From contig OZ243045.1 of NCBI GenBank assembly GCA_965212125.1, positions 434,001 through 498,000 of the forward strand: a stretch of 64,000 nt of DNA. Direction: 5' to 3'. Numbering within the stretch: the stretch's first letter is position 1; each line of letters starts with the position of its first letter. Below the pieces are notes generated by a model. The model was not told where the DNA came from. It saw only the letters and a list, made by a program, of their open reading frames with translations, and made no database searches. Below, one piece after another: positions 51,998 to 60,142 of the stretch. This stretch comes from CAYRJD01 sp965212125 (GTDB lineage Bacteria > Actinomycetota > Acidimicrobiia > Acidimicrobiales > Poriferisodalaceae). The position numbers were made by a program, and so were the translations under genes.

Positions 51998-53335
51998 GTG
52001 CTTAACAATATGGCGGCCTGCTTGGCTTGGCTGGGCGAGCATTACGACATGGAGCGCCTGCTGGGAACTCCAGAGCTAAGCACACCCACGTTGGACCGAA
52101 TGCGGGCGCTGATGGGCTTGCTGGGTGACCCGCAAGATGCCGTCCCCGCAGTTCACGTCACCGGCACCAACGGCAAAGGCAGCACTGTCCGCACCGCAGT
52201 TGAGCTGTTTGGCGCAGCGGGTCTGGTAGCGGGCAGTTACACATCGCCTCATCTAGATGCTGTCAACGACAGGATTTCCATCGCCAACCAGTCGCTCAGC
52301 AACGACGACTTCACAAGCGCGATCAGCGACGTAGCCGCGATCGAAGCGCTGGCTACCGAGCGACACGGCACGCAGCCCAGCTATTTCGAAGTGCTGGCGG
52401 CGGCGGCTTACAACTGGTTTTGCGACAACGCTCACGTGAATGTGATCGAGGTGGGCATGGGCGGACGCTGGGATGCCACCAACGTTGTAAATAGCCAGGT
52501 AGCGGTAATCACCAACATCGGCAACGAGCATCTGGAAATAATCGGGCCCACATTGGCCGATGTGGCATACGAAAAGGCCGGCATCATCAAGCCCGAGTCG
52601 TCGGTGGTATGTGGCGAAACTGACCCGGAGCTTGTGCAGGTGATTTCACAGGTTGCCAAGGATGTGGGCTGTGAAATGTGGCAAGCCGAACGCGACTATC
52701 AGCTTGTGGATCGGCGGGTGGCGGTGGGCGGTCAGGTTCTAGACCTGGTAACGCCATACGGCAAGCACGACGATGTGTTTGTGCCCTTACACGGTGCGCA
52801 TCAAGCCCAAAACATGGCAACCGCACTGACGGCGGTGGAGACCTTTTTTGGCCGCGCTCTGGGCGATGAGGTAATCGCGGAGGCGCTGCACGGGCTGCGA
52901 GTGCCCGGCCGGTTTGAGTTTTTGTCTCGCTCGCCCGCAGTGGTGACCGATGGCGCACACAACGTGGACGGTGCGACTGCGCTTAGCGCAACCATGACGG
53001 AAGTTTTCGGCCCAACTGAGGGTGACACCGCCTTGGTGATAGGTGTGAGTCGACCGCATGAGCCAACAGAAATACTGTCGGCGGTTGAAGCTCAGCGTTA
53101 CACAACGGTCATAGCAACTGCGTTTGACTGGCCACGCTCACTGCCGACTGGCGAAACCGCCAAGGCCGCACTTTCGCTAGGTATCAAGCCGTCTTACATA
53201 CACGAAGCCGAAACCGTGGCGGACGCAATAAACCAAGCCACCGATGCGGTGGGTCCCGCTGGGCGGGTTCTGGTTACCGGATCGCTATATGTGGTGTCGG
53301 AGGCACGCGCTCATTTTGGGCGTGGGCGCAGTTAG
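51998..53335 (+). CDS. folC: folylpolyglutamate synthase / dihydrofolate synthase
   Basis: A 445-residue Mur-ligase-like ATPase that adds glutamate to folates. HVTGTNGKGSTVRTAVE (P-loop), YTSPHLDAVNDRI, IEVGMGGRWDATNVV, TNIGNEHLEIIGPTLADVAYEKAGIIKP and TDGAHNVDGATAL are all FolC motifs. folE lies in the same window but apart. The order folC then ndk is shared with mycobacteria. The first codon is GTG with no clear Shine-Dalgarno; the internal ATG (MAACLAW) is an alternative. Confidence 0.95.
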   Translation: MLNNMAACLAWLGEHYDMERLLGTPELSTPTLDRMRALMGLLGDPQDAVPAVHVTGTNGKGSTVRTAVELFGAAGLVAGSYTSPHLDAVNDRISIANQSLSNDDFTSAISDVAAIEALATERHGTQPSYFEVLAAAAYNWFCDNAHVNVIEVGMGGRWDATNVVNSQVAVITNIGNEHLEIIGPTLADVAYEKAGIIKPESSVVCGETDPELVQVISQVAKDVGCEMWQAERDYQLVDRRVAVGGQVLDLVTPYGKHDDVFVPLHGAHQAQNMATALTAVETFFGRALGDEVIAEALHGLRVPGRFEFLSRSPAVVTDGAHNVDGATALSATMTEVFGPTEGDTALVIGVSRPHEPTEILSAVEAQRYTTVIATAFDWPRSLPTGETAKAALSLGIKPSYIHEAETVADAINQATDAVGPAGRVLVTGSLYVVSEARAHFGRGRS

Positions 53336-53415
53336 CCTCTAGCACCGTTGTGCTGGCATTTGCTAGCACAGTGCTAGCGCAGTGCCGCTAGACGCAGAGA
53401 CGCTAGGAAACAGCT

Positions 53416-53850
53416 ATGCCCCCGTCCAGGTCTGCGACTTTGGTTATATGTAAACCCGACGCGGTTGAGCGTGGCCTTGCCGGGGAGATTGTCGCTCGCT
53501 TTGAGCGTAAAGGCCTGCGGCTTGTTGCATGTGAGCTGCGCACCATTAACGCCGCAACGGCCAAGCAGCATTACCACGAGCACGCCGATAAGCCCTTTTT
53601 TGAGTCGCTGGTTGCGTTCGTTACAAGATCTCCCTCATTGATAATGATCTTGGAAGCATCTGACGACGCTGGCGCTCCCGTGCACGCGGTTGTGCGGACA
53701 TTGATGGGCGCAACAAACCCAGCCGAGGCTGCGCCCGGAACCATCCGCGGCGACTACGGATTAGAAGTAACGGAAAACCTGGTGCATGGCTCCGACAGTG
53801 AAGAGTCCGCCGCCCGCGAAATCGCACTTTTCTTTGGAGCTAAATCTTGA
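53416..53850 (+). CDS. ndk: nucleoside diphosphate kinase
   Basis: A 144-residue NDK. LVICKPDAVERGLAGEIVARFE, the phosphorylated His in NLVHGSDSEESAAREIALFF, and VVRTLMGATNPAEAAPGTIRGDYG are typical. It balances NTP and dNTP pools. The region KPFFESLVAFVTRSPSLIMILE replaces the usual LVxFMTSGPxVxMVLEG; the family Ser is retained. mreB follows 84 bp later, after a C-rich stretch. Confidence 0.96.
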   Translation: MPPSRSATLVICKPDAVERGLAGEIVARFERKGLRLVACELRTINAATAKQHYHEHADKPFFESLVAFVTRSPSLIMILEASDDAGAPVHAVVRTLMGATNPAEAAPGTIRGDYGLEVTENLVHGSDSEESAAREIALFFGAKS

Positions 53851-53934
53851 ACACGCAAGAAAAACACCCGCGAAACCCTCCGGAATCGCAGTATTATTCC
53901 CTACAAACCCACGCCAACCCCCCCCCGCATAGGT

Positions 53935-54948
53935 ATGTTTAGAGGTAGCGACATAGCGGTCGATTTAGGTACCGCTAACACGATTGTTTATGTGCGCGGC
54001 CGCGGCATCGTCCTAAACGAACCCTCAGTGGTAGCGGTTGATACGCAAACCAATGCCGCGCTGGCGGTCGGCGATGAGGCGATGCGCATGGTCGGCAGAA
54101 CGCCCGGCAACATCCGGGCCATTAGTCCTTTGCAAGAGGGTGTCATAGCCGATTTTGATGTTTGCGAAAAGATGCTGAAGCACTTCATCGCCAAGGTGAG
54201 TTCAACCCGCTGGCCTAAACCGCGCCTCATCATTTGCGTGCCCTCTGCCATTTCGGGCGTGGAGCGGCGCGCCGTGCTAGAGGCGGCCGAATATGCGGGC
54301 GCTAGCAAGGTCTTCACCATTGAAGAGGCGATGGCCGCAGCTATTGGAGCGGGCCTGCCAGTGCAATCTGCGTGTGGCTCAATGATTGTTGACATCGGCG
54401 GCGGCACCACAGAGATTGCGATTATCTCCCTTGGCGGAATAGTCAGTTCAATCAGCTTGCGTACGGGCGGCAATCGGATAGATGAAGCGATCACCCTCTT
54501 TATGAAACAAAGGCACGGGCTTTCCGTTGCGACTCGCACCGCTGAATCGCTAAAGATGGCGATCGGTTCAGTCTGGCCGTTGGATGAAGAGCTACAGGTT
54601 GACGTAGCCGGAATTGACGTAGCGACCGGGCTGCCAAAATCGATCGCGATCGGCAGTCAGGAAGTACGGAAATCCGTTGACGAGCCGATTAATGCGATCA
54701 TTGCGTCCGTCAAAGAAGCTCTGCAAGAGACGCCGCCCGATCTGGCAGCCGACGTAATGGATTACGGCATAACCGCTACGGGCGGCGGCGCTTTGTTGCG
54801 TGGACTCGATAAGCGTTTACAAAGCGAGATAGGTGTCACCGTCAATATTGCAAATGACCCCTTAAACAGTGTGGTGCTGGGGTCTGGAATGTCATTAGAA
54901 GTGTTTGGCGAAATGCAAGACGTGGTAATGACTCACAGTTCTGGCTGA
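53935..54948 (+). CDS. mreB: MreB, rod-shape actin homologue
   Basis: A 337-residue actin-fold ATPase that guides lateral wall synthesis. IAVDLGTANTIVYVRGRGIVL (phosphate 1), GMxR-type AISPLQEGVIADFDVCEKML, IDIGGGTTEIAIISLGG (phosphate 2, seen as MIVDIGGGTTEIA) and TATGGGALLRGLDKRL (adenosine) are present. It opens the mreBCD-mrdA-rodA cluster, which implies a rod or curved cell. Its stop region is duplicated in tandem (14 bp, at 54937 and 54951). Confidence 0.97.
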   Translation: MFRGSDIAVDLGTANTIVYVRGRGIVLNEPSVVAVDTQTNAALAVGDEAMRMVGRTPGNIRAISPLQEGVIADFDVCEKMLKHFIAKVSSTRWPKPRLIICVPSAISGVERRAVLEAAEYAGASKVFTIEEAMAAAIGAGLPVQSACGSMIVDIGGGTTEIAIISLGGIVSSISLRTGGNRIDEAITLFMKQRHGLSVATRTAESLKMAIGSVWPLDEELQVDVAGIDVATGLPKSIAIGSQEVRKSVDEPINAIIASVKEALQETPPDLAADVMDYGITATGGGALLRGLDKRLQSEIGVTVNIANDPLNSVVLGSGMSLEVFGEMQDVVMTHSSG

Positions 54949-55032
54949 TCAGTTCTGACTGATCCAATTCGCACTTGGCGGTCGCGCACTGGCCTGACCG
55001 GCAATGCGGCCACCGACCCGCGTCGTGGTTGG

Positions 55033-55905
55033 TTGCGGCTTGGCTGGATACGGCTCGGGCTGCTGGTGCTAACCGCGGCGGTGCTGATTACGTTGGATGC
55101 GCGCGGTGACGGCGCGTTAGACGGTGTGCGTGGTGCGGTTATTGACATCACGGCGCCGCTGAGAACCGTTGGCGATTGGGCGGCCCAGCCAGTTCGCGAT
55201 ATGTGGCGCGGTCTTATTAGCTATGACGAGCTGGAGGCAGAAAACGAATCCCTGCGAGCGGACTTGGCTGCCGCGTCAAGCTCAGCGCTGCGAGTCAGCG
55301 AGTTGGAGCAAGAAAAACGTGACGCGCTGGCGCTGTTGGGCGCGCGTGATGTCGTGCCAAGCATTGAGCGCGTCGCCGCGCGCGTTATTGATGCGCCGGT
55401 TTCTAACTTCCAGCGCACCATTGAGCTTGACCGTGGCGCGCGTGACGGTGTGAAGGTGGGGATGCCTGTCTGCAGCGGAGCTGGTTTGGTTGGGCGGGTA
55501 GTGCAGGTCAGTTCAACCAGATCGAGAGTTGAACTGCTGACCGACCCGAATTTTGATGTCGGCGTAAAAACCGTGCGCTCTTCCGACAGCGGGGTTGCCT
55601 CCGGCCGCGGCACCGGTCGCAACCTGATTATGCGGTTCTTAGAGCTTGAAAGCGTGGTCATTCCAGGCGAGACCGTGGTTACCAGCGGATTCTCTGGCAG
55701 CACATTCCCGGCCGGGCTGTTGGTTGGGACCGTGGTTGACGTGGCGCCCGATGCGGTGCGCGGCGACCAAGAGGTAACGGTGCATCCGGCGGCGCAGGTA
55801 ACCCGCCTGCGGCTGGTGGATGTGATTTTGTATGAGCCCGGTGTGAATGATCCGCTCATCGTGGACCGCCAGCCCGAGCCCCCCACGACCGGCGGCGCAT
55901 CATGA
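55033..55905 (+). CDS. mreC: MreC, rod-shape protein
   Basis: A bitopic protein of about 290 residues. One membrane segment (LGLLVLTAAVLITLDARG), a coiled coil (YDELEAENESLRADLAAA, then LRVSELEQEKRDALALL) and the beta-barrel domain with GARDGVKVGMPVCSGAGLVGRV and SGFSGSTFPAGLLVG fit MreC. It links MreB to PBP2. The TTG at 55033 is the first common start; the frame extends upstream to 54961 and CTG 54994 would add a basic segment (DPRRGW), so the true start is unsure. Its stop overlaps mreD (ATGA). Confidence 0.92.
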   Translation: MRLGWIRLGLLVLTAAVLITLDARGDGALDGVRGAVIDITAPLRTVGDWAAQPVRDMWRGLISYDELEAENESLRADLAAASSSALRVSELEQEKRDALALLGARDVVPSIERVAARVIDAPVSNFQRTIELDRGARDGVKVGMPVCSGAGLVGRVVQVSSTRSRVELLTDPNFDVGVKTVRSSDSGVASGRGTGRNLIMRFLELESVVIPGETVVTSGFSGSTFPAGLLVGTVVDVAPDAVRGDQEVTVHPAAQVTRLRLVDVILYEPGVNDPLIVDRQPEPPTTGGAS

Positions 55906-56453
55906 TGGCTGGCTCCGGAACGGTGGCGCGCTTCGTTGTGCTGTTTGTTGTGGTATTGATTCTGCAGGTAGCGGTGATGCCGCAGATCACTTTGCTAAAC
56001 GTTGTGATTGATTTGCTAGCAGCCACGGCGGTGGTGAGCGGCATGAACGGCGGAGCAGAAAAAGGAGTTGTGATCGGATTCAGTGCAGGGCTCATTTCGG
56101 ATTTGCTGGCACACACGCCTTTTGGCTTAATCACCATGGTTCTGACATTGGCTGGTTATGCCGCTGGCACCTTGGCGGTTCAAGTCGCCAACTCCGGCAT
56201 TGTTATGCGGGCGGCAATCGCTGGCGGGCTGGCGGCAAGCACCGTGCTGGTGTTCGTTGCCATCGCCTGGCTGATCGACCTCGCATACGTCACCGAGAGC
56301 GGCGTGCTACGAATCGCAATCGTTAACGGCGCAATCGTGGCGCTAATCAACCCACTTAGCGAAAGAGTGGTTCGTTGGTCTCTGCGTATTACTCCCAATC
56401 AGAACTTGCGTGAAGCCAGCTTGCGCGAAACTAGCTTGCGTGGAACTGGGTGA
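55902..56453 (+). CDS. mreD: MreD, rod-shape membrane protein
   Basis: A 183-residue protein with about five membrane segments, the family's usual topology (VVLFVVVLILQVAVMPQITL, GAEKGVVIGFSAGLISDLLAHTPFG, and so on). The C-terminus LREASLRETSLRGTG is a 15-bp in-frame DNA repeat. It overlaps mreC by 4 bp and ends 16 bp before mrdA. Confidence 0.9.
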   Translation: MMAGSGTVARFVVLFVVVLILQVAVMPQITLLNVVIDLLAATAVVSGMNGGAEKGVVIGFSAGLISDLLAHTPFGLITMVLTLAGYAAGTLAVQVANSGIVMRAAIAGGLAASTVLVFVAIAWLIDLAYVTESGVLRIAIVNGAIVALINPLSERVVRWSLRITPNQNLREASLRETSLRGTG

Positions 56454-56469
56454 AAGTCGTGCTCGCTAA

Positions 56470-58572
56470 ATGAACGAATCACATCGCCGCCGCATGGCGT
56501 TTATTGGGTTGGTTGCGCTTGGGCTGTTCGTCGCCCTGCTTACCCGCCTGTGGCATCTGCAGGTGCTGAACTCTGATGAGTTCGTAACCGCGGCCGAATA
56601 CAACCAGGTTCAGCTCATCGTCAATCCACCCACACGCGGCCGGATCTTGGATCGGCATGGCGTAGTGCTAGCCGACAACGTCCGCACCGGAGTCGTCACC
56701 CTTGACAGTTCGCGCTATCAACCCGGCCAGCTAGATGAAGTACTGGCGGATTTGGCTGACATGCTAGATGTGCCCGAAGAACAGCTGCGCCGCGGGCTTG
56801 ACAACGTTCAGCTACACCCGCTGGCGCCCAAGGTGGTAGCTACCGGGCTTGACAAGGCCAGCTTGTTGGCTGTGGCCGAAAGATCGCTGCCCGGCGTGGA
56901 AGCCAAGTGGAGCTGGGAGCGGGTTTATCCGCTGCGTGAGGTGGGTGCGCACGTCATCGGGTATGTGGGCTCAATGTCGGAACGACAATACGAAGAGTTC
57001 CTAGACAAGGACTACCTCCCATCCGAAAGAGTGGGCCGAGCGGGCATTGAGCTGCTGTTTGAAGATCAGCTACACGGATCAGCTGGTCGCACCAAACTTG
57101 AAGTAGACCGACGTGGGCAGCCGCGCACGATTCTCAACGAAATAGATCCAAAGCCTGGCGCCGATGTGGTGCTCGCAATTGACTCTCAGCTGCAAGCGTC
57201 GGTGGAGTCGTTCCTGCGTCAGGGCCTCATCGCCTCTCGCAAGGTTGTCAGTGATGATTCAGGGTTTTTCTTCCCCGCCTTGACCGGTGCGGCGGTGGTG
57301 ATGGATTTGCGAAACGGTGATGTGCTGGCAATGGCTTCGCACCCCACCTACGACCCCAACTGGCTCCTGCAAGGACTGTCAATAAACGAATATGAGTCGG
57401 TGTTTGAGAATCCGTATGCGCCGGGCGCGTTGAACAACCGCGCAGTGCAGGGCACTTATTCCCCAGGGTCGGTATTCAAGCTAGTTACAGCGCTGGCCGG
57501 GCTGGAGGCGGGAATCATCACGCCGCGGGCGGTTTATCACGATGAGGGCTTCTATGAGATTCCACCCGAACGTGGCTGCGTCGGTCGCTGCACGTTCTAT
57601 AACGCCGATCGGGTTCCCCTGGGAACGCTGGATTTGTCGCTGGCTCTGACGCGCTCTAGTGACGCTTACTTTTACAAGATCTCCGACGAGCTCTACTGGA
57701 TTGACGGCCCGCAACAGTGGGCCATCCAAGACATGGCGCGCGAGCTTGGGTTCGGCTCCCAAACAGGCGTGCAGCTGCCTTTTGAGAAGTCCGGTCGTAT
57801 TCCATACGCAGACACAAAAGAAGAGCTTTTTAACGCCAACCCTGAGGCATACAACCCTTACAACGAGCCCACGCAGTGGTTCACCGGCGACAACATCAAC
57901 ACCGGCATCGGCCAGGGGTTTGTGTCCGTTACGCCGCTGCAGCTAGCCAACGCCTATGCGACGTTTGCAAACGGCGGCACGCGCTTCGCCCCCAACATTG
58001 TTGAAAGTCTGGTGTCGCGCGAAATTGACAGCTACGGCGAAGTCATCATTGACTACCAGCCGCGCATTGTTGACACGGTTGATTTTCCACCCGGAGCGTC
58101 GGTGGTGACCGAAGGCTTGGAAGGAGTGACCAACAGCCGTTTGCGAGGCACCGCTCGAACTGCGTTTGAAGAATATGACCACTCCGGCTACGGCGTAGCT
58201 GGCAAGACAGGCACGGCTCAGGCGGAAGGCTTGAACGAGCTGTTGCAGCGAAGCAAGGAAGACACGGCGGTGTTTGTTTCGTGGGCGCCCGCTCACGACC
58301 CGCGCTATGTGGTGGCCGTGGTGATGGAAGAGGCCGGCTATGGCGGTGCCTCAGCTGCCCCGGTGGCACGTCGCATAATTGAAGCCGTGCGCGCCTACGA
58401 GCAACGCTGGCCCGAACCCGAAATTGCGTTCGTGGCACCCAATCCCGAATGCCCGGAGATTCCGGAGGCATTGCGAGGATTTGATGCGTTTACCGCCTAC
58501 GTCCCCGAAGGCTGTCCCTGGGGCGTCCAGTTGCCACGCGCCAACGAACAGCGGGCAGACTCCTCACAATGA
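56470..58572 (+). CDS. mrdA: penicillin-binding protein 2
   Basis: A 700-residue class B transpeptidase for elongation. One N-terminal membrane anchor (FIGLVALGLFVALLTRLW), a dimerisation domain (NPPTRGRILDRHGVVLADN) and the transpeptidase with SxxK in SPGSVFKLVT, SxD in TRSSDAYFYKIS and KTG in AGKTGTAQ. It cross-links new wall with RodA, whose gene overlaps by 4 bp. A C-terminal extension of about 50 residues with a Cys pair (NPECPEI, EGCPWGV) is less usual. Confidence 0.95.
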   Translation: MNESHRRRMAFIGLVALGLFVALLTRLWHLQVLNSDEFVTAAEYNQVQLIVNPPTRGRILDRHGVVLADNVRTGVVTLDSSRYQPGQLDEVLADLADMLDVPEEQLRRGLDNVQLHPLAPKVVATGLDKASLLAVAERSLPGVEAKWSWERVYPLREVGAHVIGYVGSMSERQYEEFLDKDYLPSERVGRAGIELLFEDQLHGSAGRTKLEVDRRGQPRTILNEIDPKPGADVVLAIDSQLQASVESFLRQGLIASRKVVSDDSGFFFPALTGAAVVMDLRNGDVLAMASHPTYDPNWLLQGLSINEYESVFENPYAPGALNNRAVQGTYSPGSVFKLVTALAGLEAGIITPRAVYHDEGFYEIPPERGCVGRCTFYNADRVPLGTLDLSLALTRSSDAYFYKISDELYWIDGPQQWAIQDMARELGFGSQTGVQLPFEKSGRIPYADTKEELFNANPEAYNPYNEPTQWFTGDNINTGIGQGFVSVTPLQLANAYATFANGGTRFAPNIVESLVSREIDSYGEVIIDYQPRIVDTVDFPPGASVVTEGLEGVTNSRLRGTARTAFEEYDHSGYGVAGKTGTAQAEGLNELLQRSKEDTAVFVSWAPAHDPRYVVAVVMEEAGYGGASAAPVARRIIEAVRAYEQRWPEPEIAFVAPNPECPEIPEALRGFDAFTAYVPEGCPWGVQLPRANEQRADSSQ

Positions 58573-59726
58573 CGCTTACCACCCGTCGCTCTGAACTGCG
58601 TTCGCCGCTGCGCTACGCCGACTTCGGGCTTGCCATAAGCGCAGTCGTGGTCGCCTTGCTGGGTGTCGTGCTTAACTATTCGGCCACCTGGCGCTTGTTG
58701 GAATTCAACGGTGAGAACCCGGCTAGCACGGCGCTGCGCCAGCTTGCCTTTGTGGTGCTGGGAACGATTGTGATGGTGGTGGTTGCGGTAGTGGATTATC
58801 GCGCGCTGCTGGCACATTCCGCGACTATTTACCTGGTCGCGGTTGCGGCCTTAGCCGGCGTGCTCTTCTTCGGCGTTGAGAGACGCGGCGCTAGATCTTG
58901 GTACGAAATCCCGCAGCTTGAAATACAGATACAGCCGTCGGAGTTCGCCAAGCTGGCGGTCATAGCGGCGTTGGCGGCGTTCTTGTCGTCCAAAGAAGCC
59001 CACCTACGGCTCAACACGATGATCAATGCCCTGTTGCTAATCAGCGTTCCGCTGGCGCTGACTTTCTTGCAGCCCGACCTTGGCACGATGCTGGTTTATG
59101 TGGCGATTGCGATGGGGATGCTGCTGCTGGGGCGTGCGCAGATACGCCACATAGCCGTTACCACGTTGCTGGGCTTGTTGGCCGTTGTCATGGTGTTCAG
59201 CATTGATGCCTTGCAAGGGCCGGAGCTGCTGCGTGAAACACAGCGTGACCGCTTGACGGCGTTCTTTGATCCTGAGTCTGATTTGCAGGGCGTGTCGTAC
59301 AACTTGCAGCAGAGCCGCATCGCCATCGGTTCGGGTGGCTTGACCGGGCAGGGCTGGAAGCAAGGCTCACAGACCAACCTAAACCTGGTGCCTCACCAAG
59401 AGAGCGACTTCATCTTTACCGCGCTAGGGGAGGAGTTCGGATTCCTGGGCAGCGGCGCCTTGCTGCTGGTGTATGCGTACATGGTGTTTCGAATATGGAC
59501 GGCGGCGCGCAACTCCCGCGACACGTTCGGGATGCTGATCTGTATTGGCGTGCTGTCGATGTTTTTGTTTCAGGTGTTTGAAAACGTCGGCATGACGATG
59601 GGGATAATGCCAATCACGGGGATACCTCTGCCTCTGCTCAGCCACGGTGGGTCGTCGGTGGTAACGATCTTTGCGGCGGTTGGGTTGGTGATCAACGTCG
59701 GATCACGCCGCTTCTCACACGGCTAG
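58569..59726 (+). CDS. rodA: RodA, SEDS peptidoglycan polymerase
   Basis: A 385-residue membrane protein with about ten segments. SEDS marks are QIQPSEFAKLAVIAALA, LIxxQPDLGT (TFLQPDLGTMLV), GSGGLTGQGWKQGSQT, PHQESDFIFTALGEEFGFLG and the C-terminal GIPLPLLSHGGSSVVT. The Asp in ESDF is the likely catalytic residue. It polymerises lipid II together with PBP2. Confidence 0.96.
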   Translation: MTLTTRRSELRSPLRYADFGLAISAVVVALLGVVLNYSATWRLLEFNGENPASTALRQLAFVVLGTIVMVVVAVVDYRALLAHSATIYLVAVAALAGVLFFGVERRGARSWYEIPQLEIQIQPSEFAKLAVIAALAAFLSSKEAHLRLNTMINALLLISVPLALTFLQPDLGTMLVYVAIAMGMLLLGRAQIRHIAVTTLLGLLAVVMVFSIDALQGPELLRETQRDRLTAFFDPESDLQGVSYNLQQSRIAIGSGGLTGQGWKQGSQTNLNLVPHQESDFIFTALGEEFGFLGSGALLLVYAYMVFRIWTAARNSRDTFGMLICIGVLSMFLFQVFENVGMTMGIMPITGIPLPLLSHGGSSVVTIFAAVGLVINVGSRRFSHG

Positions 59727-59836
59727 CTCCGTTTCTCGCATAGCTAGCTCTGTCTCTCGCATAGCTAGCCCTGACGGCTGCCCCCGCTAGCTAGCCCGCT
59801 AATCAGTCCAGCTAATTAGTCCAGCTAATCAGTCCA
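59724..59836 (+). repeat. two tandem-repeat blocks after rodA
   Basis: A 21-bp unit (TAGCTAGCTCTGTCTCTCGCA and variants, 59724-59775) is followed by three 13-bp copies of GCTAATCAGTCCA (59798, 59811, 59824). The block is dense in GCTAGC. The rest of the spacer to 59977 shows no gene or strong hairpin; it should contain the promoter for the RNase E/G operon. Confidence 0.8.
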
Positions 59837-59977
59837 CCAACTGCGTGCCGCACGATTGGGCGTCGCGTACGGCATACTTAACTAGCGATGACGCTTGATG
59901 CGTCAACCAGCTTGGCACCGACATTCGTTCGCCAAGCCGTGTGCTGCCAAAAGATGTAAGGGCTGCTAGGACGCTAA

Positions 59978-60142
59978 ATGACTGAAAACCTTCAACCCAG
60001 CCTCTTACACGCCGGTGAGCACATCAGCGCAGCTGCAAATGCAGTGCGTTATGCACCCCGCGCCGCTTACGCGAGCGCCCGAAAGGAACTCCACGATGGA
60101 TCCCACCGACGACGTACCCGAGGCGTCAAAACCAAAACCTAA
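59978..60142 (+). CDS. possible 54-residue upstream ORF of RNase E/G
   Basis: ATG 59978, after a TAGGA sequence, opens a frame ending TAA at 60140-60142, overlapping the RNase start at 60096 by 47 bp. The peptide (MTENLQPSLLHAGEHISA, then an Arg/Lys-rich end) matches nothing I recognise. It could be a translational attenuator or chance. Confidence 0.35.
   Translation: MTENLQPSLLHAGEHISAAANAVRYAPRAAYASARKELHDGSHRRRTRGVKTKT

Noticed and set aside
53910..53934. C-rich run before mreB as a frameshift or phase-variation site
   Set aside because: It lies outside both coding frames, upstream of a clear mreB ATG, so slippage would not switch the protein on or off.
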